A stretch of 64,000 nt of DNA, from NCBI GenBank assembly GCA_017381935.1, contig JAFOBG010000054.1, forward strand, positions 31,168-95,167, read 5' to 3'. Shown one piece after another: positions 1-8,946 of this stretch. The number at the start of each line of letters is the position of its first letter. Positions within the stretch are counted from its first letter, which is position 1. Position numbers and translations under genes: made by a program. The DNA comes from Alistipes sp. Its GTDB lineage: Bacteria; Bacteroidota; Bacteroidia; Bacteroidales; Rikenellaceae. The notes under the pieces were generated by a model. The model saw nothing but the letters and a program-made list of their open reading frames with translations. It ran no database searches and had not been told where the DNA came from.

Positions 1-704
1 CCTGCAAGCGACTGCTCAGGAGTAGAATTTAAAACTTTATAAATCATAGACTTACGAGACAGCCCCGCAAGTACCGCATAACCTGTTTGGCTCAATTTTG
101 ACAATTCTGCAAGTAGTCTATAGTTCTGCTCAACGCTCTTTGCAAAGCCAAAGCCTGGGTCAAGAATAATATTGTCTCTTCTTACCCCTCGGCTCTCGAT
201 ATACGATGCACGATTTGTCAAATAGTTTACCGTCTGCTCAACTACATCGTCATACTCTGTCATTCTCTGCATGGTCTGAGGCGTGCCCCTCATGTGCATT
301 ATAATATATGGTAGGCCTAACCGAGCAACGCACTCTATCATCTGGTCATCAGCCTCACCTGCCGTAATATCGTTTACAATCACCTCCCCATATTTCTCTA
401 CCGCACGGAAGACTATCTGAGAACGGAATGTATCTATCGAAATAGGTGTATCAGGTGCCACTCTACGGGCTATACCTACGCCCATATCTACACGTGCCCA
501 CTCCTCATCAAGCGGTATATCAACAGCTCCCGGGCGGGAAGAGTATCCCCCAATATCAAGTATTGTTGCACCCTCATTTACAGCCTCTACAATACGTTGT
601 TCTATAAGAGTACTATCTATTGTTCTACAGCCAGCATAGAAAGAGTCATTGGTGATATTTACCACCGCCATAATTTGGATAGTATGCAAATCGGGAAGTT
701 TCAT
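1..704 (-). CDS. folP: Dihydropteroate synthase, 3' end cut by window
   Basis: Makes dihydropteroate from 6-hydroxymethyl-dihydropterin diphosphate and p-aminobenzoate in cytosolic folate synthesis. Translating the minus strand from the ATG at 704 gives a start MKLPDLHTIQIMAVVNITND, where the usual family motif is MGILNVTPDSF. It continues with ILDIGGYSSRPG (the sulfonamide-site loop), a GEADDQMIE segment, HMRGTPQTMQ (the pterin-binding loop) and DPGFGFAK. The reading frame is open to the window edge, so only the C-terminal end is missing. The start lies 2 bases after the coaE stop, so the gene is probably the last or a late gene of a YbbR-coaE-folP unit. I see no defect in the visible part. 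Confidence 0.9.
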   Translation of the reverse strand, partial: MKLPDLHTIQIMAVVNITNDSFYAGCRTIDSTLIEQRIVEAVNEGATILDIGGYSSRPGAVDIPLDEEWARVDMGVGIARRVAPDTPISIDTFRSQIVFRAVEKYGEVIVNDITAGEADDQMIECVARLGLPYIIMHMRGTPQTMQRMTEYDDVVEQTVNYLTNRASYIESRGVRRDNIILDPGFGFAKSVEQNYRLLAELSKLSQTGYAVLAGLSRKSMIYKVLNSTPEQSLA

Positions 705-706
705 AG

Positions 707-1285
707 CTATAAGCGCAAATCTCTATCTATACTTGCCACCTGACTATAAAGGCTCTGAAGGTCTATATTATTAATCACATAGTCTGCACGCTCTACTAAC
801 TGCTCAGCGCTCATCTGCACTGCCATACGTGCCTCCACTTGTTTTTCAGAGCTGCCATCTCGAGCCATAGCCCTCTCGATACACAGATGTTTTGGAGCTA
901 CAACGGCAATAACTCTATCCACAACCTTATCAAGGCCCGACTCAAAGAGGATTGCCGACTCTACGATAACATAATCTGAATATTGGCGCTCTGCCCACTG
1001 AACAAAGTCTCGGCAGACGGCAGGATGAACGATAGAGTTAAGGGTAAGGCGACTTTCGGTATTACTAAAGACCTTAGAGGCGAGGTACTGCCTATTAATC
1101 TGTCCATTGCTATAACACTCTTCACCAAAAGCGCCTTTAATGGCGGCAATAAGCTCAGGGCTGTGAGTCATCAGCAGTTTTGCTCTGTCATCAGAGATAT
1201 AGACAGCTACGCCGAGCTGTTCAAAAGCCTGGCAGACAGTACTCTTTCCGCTGCCTATTGTTCCACACAGAGCAACCTTTATCAT
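707..1285 (-). CDS. coaE: Dephospho-CoA kinase
   Basis: Catalyses the last step of coenzyme A synthesis, phosphorylation of the 3'-hydroxyl of dephospho-CoA by ATP in the cytosol. The 192 residues match the family length. A P-loop GTIGSGKS lies at residues 8-15, the substrate-side motif SDDRAK near 31-36, and a VHPAV segment near 86-90 is typical of CoaE. The start overlaps the upstream YbbR-like gene by one base (TAATG), which implies translational coupling. folP follows after 2 bases. The order YbbR-like protein then coaE is common in Bacteroidales. Confidence 0.93.
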   Translation of the reverse strand: MIKVALCGTIGSGKSTVCQAFEQLGVAVYISDDRAKLLMTHSPELIAAIKGAFGEECYSNGQINRQYLASKVFSNTESRLTLNSIVHPAVCRDFVQWAERQYSDYVIVESAILFESGLDKVVDRVIAVVAPKHLCIERAMARDGSSEKQVEARMAVQMSAEQLVERADYVINNIDLQSLYSQVASIDRDLRL

Positions 1286-1722
1286 TACTGCATACTCTTT
1301 GTCATCTCGATATCGGGTATAGAGCCCACTGAACGTATCTTAATATCACTCAAGCGGACAGAAATAGCATTCTGCAACGACTCTGGCTTAAGATGAATAC
1401 GCATCTTATCACTCGGAGCTGAGCCGAGCTCGGTAACCTCACGCATAACGGTATATTCCAACTCATCAAGCGGAATATTGAGTCGAGAGGTAGAGATAAC
1501 ATAGCCAAACAGATTAGCACCCTTGCCCTCCACAACACATGGAACTGCAAAACGATTACCACCGATACGAATCTTCACATCGAGTTCTGTTGTATAGCTA
1601 TAGTTGAGTTTTGCGATATACCAAAGGGTGAAAGATGCGATAAATAGCATGATAAACACAGGTGAAACATAGCTCTTCACCTTCTCATACAGACGCAATA
1701 TTGAGTTCCAAAGTCTTTTCAT
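1285..1722 (-). CDS. YbbR-like membrane-anchored protein
   Basis: A 145-residue protein with one membrane segment near residues 20-38 (YVSPVFIMLFIASFTLWYIA) followed by a beta-rich extracytoplasmic part. The arrangement and position directly upstream of coaE fit the short YbbR-domain proteins of Bacteroidales, whose molecular function is unknown; longer relatives (CdaR) regulate diadenylate cyclases in Firmicutes. No catalytic motif is visible. The ATG at 1722 is preferred because a TATCTTTG promoter element ends only 5 bases upstream, leaving no room for a longer frame. It overlaps coaE by one base. The assignment rests on topology and context more than on strong sequence motifs. Confidence 0.65.
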   Translation of the reverse strand: MKRLWNSILRLYEKVKSYVSPVFIMLFIASFTLWYIAKLNYSYTTELDVKIRIGGNRFAVPCVVEGKGANLFGYVISTSRLNIPLDELEYTVMREVTELGSAPSDKMRIHLKPESLQNAISVRLSDIKIRSVGSIPDIEMTKSMQ

Positions 1723-1727
1723 AATTG

Positions 1728-1735
1728 CAAAGATA
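1728..1735 (-). promoter_or_regulatory. Bacteroidetes -7 promoter element (TATCTTTG) for YbbR-coaE-folP
   Basis: On the minus strand TATCTTTG matches the TAnnTTTG -7 consensus and ends 5 bases before the ATG at 1722, so the transcript would start at or next to the start codon. No clear TTG is visible at -33, so confidence is moderate. Confidence 0.5.
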
Positions 1736-1773
1736 GTGATTTTTCTATAGACTACCTCACATTTAACAAAAAA

Positions 1774-1805
1774 GTATCCAACTTACCTTAAGGCAAGTTG
1801 GATAC
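1774..1805 (-). terminator. Terminator of the GLUG/SGNH lipoprotein gene
   Basis: The minus strand forms an 11-bp stem, GTATCCAACTT pairing with AAGTTGGATAC, followed directly by a run of six T. It lies 18 bases after the stop codon at 1823. Confidence 0.85.
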
Positions 1806-1822
1806 ACATTATCAAAGTAATA

Positions 1823-4800
1823 CTACTCCTCTAACCAAGCACCAAGCTCCTCATAAATCTTATTAGCCATAAAGACCATAGCCTTTGCAGATGGGTGGCA
1901 ACCCTTGCCGGTCTCCGGATTATAGTCATGCTTTGGCATATAAACCTGGTCATTAAAGCCATTTACAGCTAGCAGATCGACAACCTTTGCATTGTCGCCA
2001 TAGTGAGCCGCAATCTTATGAATTGACTGCTGTACGCCTACGCCTGTGTAGTCACCAACGATACATACAATCTTTGTATCTGCTCTGCGCTCAAGAATAA
2101 GCTCGATGAGCTTGATATATGCCTCGCAGAATGTTGTATCGTTCAGAGCCTCAATCTCAGCGCGAGTTGTAGTTGCATCGGCTGCATCAAAATATGGCTT
2201 AAGGTCTGCATCACTTGGGCCCTCTGTTGCCTTGAGTTCAACAGTGCCATAGAGTGGTGCGTGGTTCTTATTCCAGTCGTTTGTTCCGCCGTGGATAATA
2301 ACGATATCAGCCTCACCAACACCCTGCTGGTCAATAAAGCGCTTAGCATAGTAAGTCTCTGCCTGTGATGAAGAGTTTGCCACACAAGTACCTGAGTATG
2401 AGATATTACGCTCGATAGTAGCATCAAGCATCAGGTCATTTGCCAAAATCCACCAGTAGGTCTGTGACATAGAGGTCAAATCGCCATCTGAAGTTGGATA
2501 GTGGCAGCCATAGCCATTAGGTACAATACCTCTGAAAGTAGAGATACTATCGCCAATAACGCTAATGCGCTTCTGTGTTGATGGAGTTGCGAGGTTTGTT
2601 GCCATACCCTCAATTACAGGGTAACCATCAGCATCCTTCACCCAGCTCTTGAGTGGGTATGTACAACTACCGCTATATGCTGCAACAGCGGCATTCATAT
2701 TAGCCAACAGCTCGTCTGTTGTAGTGATAGCAGCGATATGCTCGCCCTGTACCGGCTTATTATTTACTGCATTTGGATTAAAGCTACGTGCCGACTCATC
2801 ATAGTAAGCGTAATCTACACTTGCGTGATAGATTCTTGAGCCGATACCTGCTGCGAGTGTAGATGGCGTAGAGTATGTGTCGTAGCTGATGCCGTCAGTA
2901 TGGAAGCCGCTCCACTTGATAGTCGAATATACGCCGTGGATTGTCGCTGCCACCGGACTACCGTTCTGGAAACCGACAATACCAGCCATAGCGTTATTCT
3001 TAGAGGCATAACCTGCAGCAGTACTTAGAGTGTGAATCTCATCTACACGTGATGCACAGTTAAGAATATTAAGAGTACCTGCTGTCACCTGCGCCCAACC
3101 TGCAATACCTGCTACAAGGGTATAACCATTGTTTCCGTTATTACCACGAGCCTCAAGGCGATGACCTGCATAAACAGAGTTGATAATATTAAACATGCAA
3201 GCTGCATCGTTTACCTTCAGATAGCCCACAATACCTCCAACAGAGTACTCGCCTACCAGATTTCCGTATGCAATACAGTTGTTAATAGTAGTCTCAACCT
3301 TTACAGTAGCAGAGCCAACAATACCACCTACAGAGTACTGTGAGCAGGTAACATTTCCGTAAGACTTACAATCAATAATATTAGCAGTACCATAGCTTGA
3401 GATTGTACCGACGATACCACCAGCACAAGTTACATAGCTATGAACATCGCCATAAGATACGCAGTTGATTACATTACAAGCACGGTCAGCAGTACTATTA
3501 CCCTGATAGCCGACAATACCACCAACATTATCCTCACCAGGGATAAATGCGTAGTTGATACAGTCTATAACGTGCGCTGTGCCGTTAGTTCCCTCTGCAT
3601 TAAGGGTCTCAAATGGCTGCAGAGCTCCTACAATACCTCCTGTATGGTCTCCACGAGAAGAGATACAAGCCGACTGTGAGATAAGACAGTTCTTTGCATA
3701 TCCTGATGTCAGGTGAGATGTAATACCACCGGTATAGTTATCTGTATAGTTAGATACGCAACCATCTATAACGCAGTTGTCAAATGTTGTAACAAATCTT
3801 GCTCGTGCAGCAATACCACCGCAGAAGTGGCTACCAGAATCAACAGTAGCACCCTTTGCAAGGGTACACTTGTTAAACTTTGTACCTGCTGCATATGCCA
3901 CAATACCACCACAAAGCTGAGAAGTTGATTTTGCAGCGCCGCTAAATGTTACGCTATCCATTGTACAGCCGTTCACATATCCTGCCACACCACCGACATA
4001 ACTACCTACATAGTTCTTACTATCTGCAGGCTCAATAAACATAACTGCTGCTGTACCATTAACAGATGCATCAACATTGATAGCCTCAAATGTGGTATTA
4101 AATGCCACACCTACGAGCGCACCAACGTGGATGTGCGAAGAGGTAATCTGGCTATCCTTAATAGTGATATTCTTCAGAGTTGCACCATCTGTATAACCAA
4201 ACAGACCACACGCTGCAGCTGCAGTGTTGTCAATAGCAAGGCCTGAGATAGTGTAGTTACCACCGTCATAAACACCCTTAAATGGCTGAGTTGTGATGTT
4301 CGGCACTGGTGTTGTTGCAGTGTAATCGGTATTGTCTACATAGCTACCAATCGGAGCAATAGCAACACCTGTCATATCGATATTTGCTACCTGACGGTAG
4401 TGCTTGTCTGCATAAGCTGCATCGCTAGCACGAGTAGAGAGCAACTGCAAGTCAGTCGCTGTGCTAATCAGATATGGATTTGCAGCCGAGCCATCACCAC
4501 CACCCCACTGGCCAGCAATCTCACGGCGAGAAGCAGCATTGTTCAAATTAATATAGAGGTCGTAATAGGTATTACGAACAGTCTCCTTATTATAAGTATA
4601 GGTATAGATAGCCTTGTCGGTTGTAACCTCAACTGTTCCCTGATAGTTACCTGGAGCAAGCACCATATAGATAGCCTTTGCCTCTGCTTTAACTGTGCCA
4701 ACAGCATAAGGTGTATCCAGAGTAGTAGTTACACTGCTGCAGTCGCCACCAGTAAGGGTCAAGCCAGTATTTGCTCCGCCATTTGCAAGGTCAGCGGCAA

Positions 4801-5392
4801 ACTCACCTGCAACATTTCCATTGGTCTTATAGCAAACAGAGAGTACCTTCTCTCCTGCATAAGAACCTGATGCATAAACCTTTGCCTGCAGTAACGATGC
4901 CATTGGGCGCATTGTTACCGATGTACTAAGTTCGCTACCCAAATCTACCGGACAGCCAATCATCGGCATATTGGTTACATTGAATAGCGCCGCCTGAGCC
5001 TGATTCTGTGCCTGCGGAATAGTCAGCACAACATCCGAGATACTCTTGGCGTCATTTGCACCACTATGCGGGAAATAGACAAACATCTTATCGCCCGCAA
5101 CAAAGTCCTTTGTAGTAGTAGAGCAAAAACCACGACCATCCTTCAACGCCACAACAGCCTCAGCATTTACGGTTGGCAGCGTAGAGGCGATATAGACACC
5201 CAAAATCTCCTCGCCATTGCCCTGCCATGCATAAAGGCCATCATTAAAGAGAATACGGGTATTCTCATCAAAATCAACATAGAAACTCAACTGTTTTGAT
5301 ACGAGGTTACTCTCCTCAACAGCATTTGTCTGACAAGAATTCAGACCTAAAACTGCGGCAATAGCCACAACAATAATATACAATCTCTTCAT
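1823..5392 (-). CDS. Surface lipoprotein: fimbrillin-like domain, GLUG repeats, SGNH hydrolase domain
   Basis: A 1189-residue lipoprotein with signal peptide and lipobox LNSC near residues 17-20. Residues about 30-290 look like a fimbrillin/Mfa-like beta domain and share blocks with the nuclease lipoprotein at 39278-41956 (YASGxY, EKV, TTxLDTPYxVG, APGNYxGT). Residues about 300-900 hold around 13 GLUG-type units with recurring GGIVG or GGIVGY cores, a beta-helical repeat often found in adhesins. Residues 941-1189 form an SGNH/GDSL esterase domain with GDSIS (block I), GGTND (block III) and CHPSAKA (catalytic His block). The enzyme should act on esters at the cell surface; the substrate is unknown. 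A 43-residue ORF lies 12 bases upstream. I infer an adhesin that carries its own hydrolase. Confidence 0.8.
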   Translation of the reverse strand: MKRLYIIVVAIAAVLGLNSCQTNAVEESNLVSKQLSFYVDFDENTRILFNDGLYAWQGNGEEILGVYIASTLPTVNAEAVVALKDGRGFCSTTTKDFVAGDKMFVYFPHSGANDAKSISDVVLTIPQAQNQAQAALFNVTNMPMIGCPVDLGSELSTSVTMRPMASLLQAKVYASGSYAGEKVLSVCYKTNGNVAGEFAADLANGGANTGLTLTGGDCSSVTTTLDTPYAVGTVKAEAKAIYMVLAPGNYQGTVEVTTDKAIYTYTYNKETVRNTYYDLYINLNNAASRREIAGQWGGGDGSAANPYLISTATDLQLLSTRASDAAYADKHYRQVANIDMTGVAIAPIGSYVDNTDYTATTPVPNITTQPFKGVYDGGNYTISGLAIDNTAAAACGLFGYTDGATLKNITIKDSQITSSHIHVGALVGVAFNTTFEAINVDASVNGTAAVMFIEPADSKNYVGSYVGGVAGYVNGCTMDSVTFSGAAKSTSQLCGGIVAYAAGTKFNKCTLAKGATVDSGSHFCGGIAARARFVTTFDNCVIDGCVSNYTDNYTGGITSHLTSGYAKNCLISQSACISSRGDHTGGIVGALQPFETLNAEGTNGTAHVIDCINYAFIPGEDNVGGIVGYQGNSTADRACNVINCVSYGDVHSYVTCAGGIVGTISSYGTANIIDCKSYGNVTCSQYSVGGIVGSATVKVETTINNCIAYGNLVGEYSVGGIVGYLKVNDAACMFNIINSVYAGHRLEARGNNGNNGYTLVAGIAGWAQVTAGTLNILNCASRVDEIHTLSTAAGYASKNNAMAGIVGFQNGSPVAATIHGVYSTIKWSGFHTDGISYDTYSTPSTLAAGIGSRIYHASVDYAYYDESARSFNPNAVNNKPVQGEHIAAITTTDELLANMNAAVAAYSGSCTYPLKSWVKDADGYPVIEGMATNLATPSTQKRISVIGDSISTFRGIVPNGYGCHYPTSDGDLTSMSQTYWWILANDLMLDATIERNISYSGTCVANSSSQAETYYAKRFIDQQGVGEADIVIIHGGTNDWNKNHAPLYGTVELKATEGPSDADLKPYFDAADATTTRAEIEALNDTTFCEAYIKLIELILERRADTKIVCIVGDYTGVGVQQSIHKIAAHYGDNAKVVDLLAVNGFNDQVYMPKHDYNPETGKGCHPSAKAMVFMANKIYEELGAWLEE

Positions 5393-5404
5393 AGCCGTAA
5401 TTTT

Positions 5405-5536
5405 TTAGAGATTATCCTCGCCGCCGAACTCCGGCTGCTCGAAACTATCAGATATTTCAAAACCGCGCTCTATCATCACAGCGCATTGACTAACTTCAGG
5501 AACTACATAAGCCCCTCTCTTCACAATGGTTTTCAT
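5405..5536 (-). CDS. Small ORF (43 residues) upstream of GLUG lipoprotein
   Basis: An ATG at 5536 opens a 43-residue frame starting MKTIVKRGAYVVPEVSQCAV and ending in an acidic tail (EFGGEDNL). It lies between a consensus promoter and the large lipoprotein, with 12 bases to the next start, so it is the first gene of that transcript. Its mid-part ERGFEISDS resembles ESGFAASDS of the small ORF at 12112-12243, which precedes the second GLUG lipoprotein and has the same length. No signal peptide is visible. Short acidic ORFs of this style are common in Bacteroidales ahead of surface lipoprotein genes, but I know of no function. It could be a translated leader or a small partner protein. Confidence 0.65.
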   Translation of the reverse strand: MKTIVKRGAYVVPEVSQCAVMIERGFEISDSFEQPEFGGEDNL

Positions 5537-5561
5537 AGAATAGGTTATTGGTTTATTTGCT

Positions 5562-5592
5562 CAAAGTTACGATTTTTACTGAATATTTGCAA
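5562..5592 (-). promoter_or_regulatory. Promoter TTG-N20-TAACTTTG for small ORF and GLUG/SGNH lipoprotein
   Basis: On the minus strand TAACTTTG (5562-5569) matches TAnnTTTG, with TTG at 5590-5592 twenty bases upstream. The predicted start near 5557 leaves about a 20-base leader before the ATG at 5536. Confidence 0.7.
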
Positions 5593-5716
5593 TTTTTCTG
5601 CACAAAAATTCAATTATCACCCTTTATTGATGAGTAAAAATTTGCACACTGCGTATTACTTGCACCCATTTGTCGTCAAAAGTACAAAGTACGTAGATGC
5701 GGTGCATCGTGAAAAA

Positions 5717-5760
5717 AAATTAGTGGCGGATAGTACAAAACGTACAGCCGCCACTGATTT
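5717..5760 (-). terminator. secDF terminator, copy A of a dispersed GTAC hairpin
   Basis: The minus strand pairs AGTGGCGG with CCGCCACT around an inner GTAC/GTAC pair and a TTTT-containing loop, then runs into eight T. It lies 41 bases after the secDF stop. About 90 bases around it are nearly identical to 34020-34115, and the core recurs at 16455-16494, so it is also a dispersed repeat. Confidence 0.8.
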
Positions 5761-5800
5761 TTGAGAGATGTGCCATATATGACACATTTTCACAACAAAA

Positions 5801-8752
5801 TTACTTTTTGTCCTTTGCTGGCAACATATCGTATGCCAACGGAGTTGCAATAAAGAGTGATGAGTATGTACCAATGATAACACCTACGAGCAATGCGAAT
5901 ACAAAACCACGAATGGTTGCACCACCAAAGATGAAGATTGCGAGCAGGGTTACCAGAGTTGTACCTGAAGTATTGAGGGTACGTGCCAAAGTTGAGCAGA
6001 GTGCGTTGTTGATATTCTCGCGAACGTTGCGCTTTGGATAGAGTACGTTATACTCACGGATACGGTCGAAGATAACCACTGTATCGTTGATAGAGTAACC
6101 GATAATTGTCAAGATTGCTGCGATAAATGCCTGGTCAATCTCAAGGTTGAATGGCATAAATGCGTAGCAGAGTGAGAACATACCGATTACGATAAATGCA
6201 TCGTGTATCAGTGCGAGAGTTGCACCTGTAGCCCACTGCCACTTCTTGAATCGCAGAGTGATATAAAGACCGATAGCAATCAGAGAGAAGATGATTGCGA
6301 AGAATGCACCGGTAGTCATATCCTTTGCAATTGCAGGACCGATCTTATCTGCAGAGATAATACCGTTTACATCATCCTGAGTATTCTTAAAGCCATCGAG
6401 GGTAATATCGTAACCATAGAGAGGCTTGAGAGCGTTGTAAATCAAAATCTCAACCTCCTCAGTTGTAGCCTCAGATGTATCATCGTGCTTATACTGAGTA
6501 ACGATTCGCATCTGATTCTTATCGCCATACTGCTTAACCTCGAAAGATGCGTTTGCAGCATCCTCTGCATCAGCAAATGCCTCAGTAAGCTGTGCGCGAA
6601 CCTGCTCTGCTGTTACATCCTTATCAAAGCGTACAACAAATGTACGACCACCCGTAAACTCAACGCCAAGGTTCAGACCCTGAATAAAGAGTGATACTAC
6701 AGATACCAGAATGATAACGCCAGAGATGACGTATGACATCTTACGCTTACCGATGAAGTCGAACTTGAAGTTTGTAAGCCAATTCTCAGACCAGCTACGA
6801 GAGAATGCAACTGAACCCTTCTTTGCAACAATCCACTCGATAAGCATACGAGTAATGAAGATTGAGCAGAAGAGTGAAGTGATAATACCGATGATAAGGG
6901 TTGTTGCAAAGCCCTGTACAGGACCATTACCGAAGATGTAGAGAACAATACCGGTGATGATTGTTGTAAGGTTACCGTCGATAATTGCTGAGTATGCATT
7001 AGAGAAACCATCCTTAATAGCAGCAGAGATACCCTTACCTGCACGGAGCTCCTCCTTGATACGCTCAAAGATAATCACGTTAGAGTCAACGGCCATACCC
7101 ATTGTAAGAACGATACCTGCGATACCTGGGAGTGTAAGTACTGCACCAAATGACACAAGCACACCCATAAGCAGGAATACGTTAGTTACCAGAGCAACAG
7201 CTGCCATCCAACCTGCAGTCTTGTAGAACAGACCCATATAGAGCAGAACGAGGATAAACGCAATAACGAACGACATCAAACCTGAGTTGATTGACTCCTG
7301 ACCGAGTGATGGACCTACTACAGTATCCTGGATGATACGTGCAGGTGCAGGAACCTTACCAGACTTAAGAACGTTTGCAAGGTCCTGAGCCTCCTGGATA
7401 GTAAAGTTACCGGTAATTGAAGAGTTACCACCCTCAATCTTATTACGAACTACAGGTGCTGAATATACATAGCCATCAAGAACGATAGCGATGCACTTGC
7501 CAATATTATCAGCAGTAAGCTGTGCCCACTCTGTAATACCGTTTGAGTTCATTGCCATAGATACCTCAGCATCTGCACCTGTCTGAGCATAAGATGCACG
7601 AGCATCAGAGATAACGCTACCATCAAGTGGAGCCTTACCATCAGCACGCTCTACCTTGATAGCGTAGAGGCAAAGACGATTGTCAAACTGTGGCTCACCC
7701 TTAATACCCCACTTAAAGTCGATGTCTGCTGGGAAGCAATCACGAACCTCAGGAAGAGCAAGGTACTTGTTGATTGTAGCAACGTCTGCTGCAACTGCTG
7801 CACCAAGAACTGCGCCACCTGCATAATCAGGGCTAAGAAGTGCGAGAAGTGGATTCTGCTCACGAGAGAAGCGGCCCTCAGCCTCTGCCTCAGCAGGAGC
7901 TGCTGCTACCTCTGCTGCAAGACCTGTAGCCTCAACAGTCTCTGTCTCAACAGACTGATCAGCCTTAAGATTCTTTACAACCTGGTCTGCACGAAGAAGA
8001 GACTGGATAAGCTCTGTACCGTTGTATGTTGTCCAGAACTCAAGTGATGCAGTACCCTGAAGGAGCTTACGTACACGCTCTGGCTCCTTAACACCTGGAA
8101 GCTCAACCAAGATACGGTTTGAGTTTGGAAGGCGCTGGATATTTGGCTGCATTACGCCGAAGTGGTCAATACGGCTACGGATAATGTTGAATGATGCAGA
8201 GATTGCATCCTCAGTCTCCTGACGAAGAATCTTTACTACCTCATCATCTGACATACCAGGAGTAATATCCTTACGATCTGGGCTGAGGAAGATGTCAACC
8301 AACTTACCGCCATTGCTCTCTACAGCATAAGCCTCAGCAAATGTACCGATATAGTCGCCTGTACCCTCTTTAAGAGCCTGTGCTGCCTTCTCGATAGCAG
8401 CTACGAAAGCTGGATCGTTCTTGCTATCACCTGCAAGAGACTTAACTACATCCTCTACCTGAATCTCGAGCATTACGTTCATACCGCCCTTAAGGTCAAG
8501 ACCCAAGTTAATCTCCTTCTCCTTACACTGCTTGTAAGTAAACTGTGCAAGACCGATGTTGTAAACAACCTTGTTCTGGATAGAATCAAGGTAGTACTGC
8601 TCCATTGCAACCTGCTCCTCTGCTGGGAATGATGCAGCATACTCTACAGCTGCCTTCTCTACGCTACGTGTCTTAAGCGAGAAAGTAAGCTGGTAAACGC
8701 ATGCAATTGCAAGCAGGATTGCAACCAATTTGATAAAACCTTTACTTTGCAT
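5801..8752 (-). CDS. secDF: SecDF, fused protein-export membrane protein
   Basis: An inner-membrane component that uses the proton gradient to pull secreted proteins forward during Sec export. The 983 residues join SecD and SecF, the usual form in Bacteroidetes. There is one N-terminal membrane segment (about 7-26), the SecD motif NLGLDLKGGMNV, and a large periplasmic P1 domain including an Ala/Glu-rich insert near residues 270-295. SecD helices follow from about residue 490 (starting SGLMSFVIAFILVLLYMG), then the SecF part with NLGVEFTGGRTF and a second set of helices. The gene has its own consensus promoter and a hairpin terminator. The many surface lipoproteins nearby depend on Sec export, but I see no special link. 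Confidence 0.96.
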   Translation of the reverse strand: MQSKGFIKLVAILLAIACVYQLTFSLKTRSVEKAAVEYAASFPAEEQVAMEQYYLDSIQNKVVYNIGLAQFTYKQCKEKEINLGLDLKGGMNVMLEIQVEDVVKSLAGDSKNDPAFVAAIEKAAQALKEGTGDYIGTFAEAYAVESNGGKLVDIFLSPDRKDITPGMSDDEVVKILRQETEDAISASFNIIRSRIDHFGVMQPNIQRLPNSNRILVELPGVKEPERVRKLLQGTASLEFWTTYNGTELIQSLLRADQVVKNLKADQSVETETVEATGLAAEVAAAPAEAEAEGRFSREQNPLLALLSPDYAGGAVLGAAVAADVATINKYLALPEVRDCFPADIDFKWGIKGEPQFDNRLCLYAIKVERADGKAPLDGSVISDARASYAQTGADAEVSMAMNSNGITEWAQLTADNIGKCIAIVLDGYVYSAPVVRNKIEGGNSSITGNFTIQEAQDLANVLKSGKVPAPARIIQDTVVGPSLGQESINSGLMSFVIAFILVLLYMGLFYKTAGWMAAVALVTNVFLLMGVLVSFGAVLTLPGIAGIVLTMGMAVDSNVIIFERIKEELRAGKGISAAIKDGFSNAYSAIIDGNLTTIITGIVLYIFGNGPVQGFATTLIIGIITSLFCSIFITRMLIEWIVAKKGSVAFSRSWSENWLTNFKFDFIGKRKMSYVISGVIILVSVVSLFIQGLNLGVEFTGGRTFVVRFDKDVTAEQVRAQLTEAFADAEDAANASFEVKQYGDKNQMRIVTQYKHDDTSEATTEEVEILIYNALKPLYGYDITLDGFKNTQDDVNGIISADKIGPAIAKDMTTGAFFAIIFSLIAIGLYITLRFKKWQWATGATLALIHDAFIVIGMFSLCYAFMPFNLEIDQAFIAAILTIIGYSINDTVVIFDRIREYNVLYPKRNVRENINNALCSTLARTLNTSGTTLVTLLAIFIFGGATIRGFVFALLVGVIIGTYSSLFIATPLAYDMLPAKDKK

Positions 8753-8812
8753 TTGAGTTAAAAATTATTAATTAGTATTTTGTATTGTTTCGTTACTATA
8801 CACAAAAGCACG

Positions 8813-8842
8813 CAAAGATAATAAAAATTTTTCAATTTACAA
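8813..8842 (-). promoter_or_regulatory. secDF promoter, TTG-N19-TATCTTTG
   Basis: On the minus strand TATCTTTG (8813-8820) with TTG at 8840-8842, spacer 19, fits the Bacteroidetes consensus. The leader would be about 55 bases and AT-rich. Confidence 0.7.
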
Positions 8843-8898
8843 TTCTCAGCCTCTTAATTTCGTACATAACTCGCTTTTTTTGCATTATTTATACAACA

Positions 8899-8929
8899 AA
8901 GCAACCACAAGCGATGCCTGCGGTTGCTT
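8899..8929 (-). terminator. Terminator of the second GLUG lipoprotein gene
   Basis: An 8-bp stem AAGCAACC/GGTTGCTT encloses a 15-base loop, 17 bases after the stop codon at 8947. The following T run is weak on the minus strand (TTGTTGTA). Confidence 0.7.
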
Positions 8930-8946
8930 AACACTATATTTATACC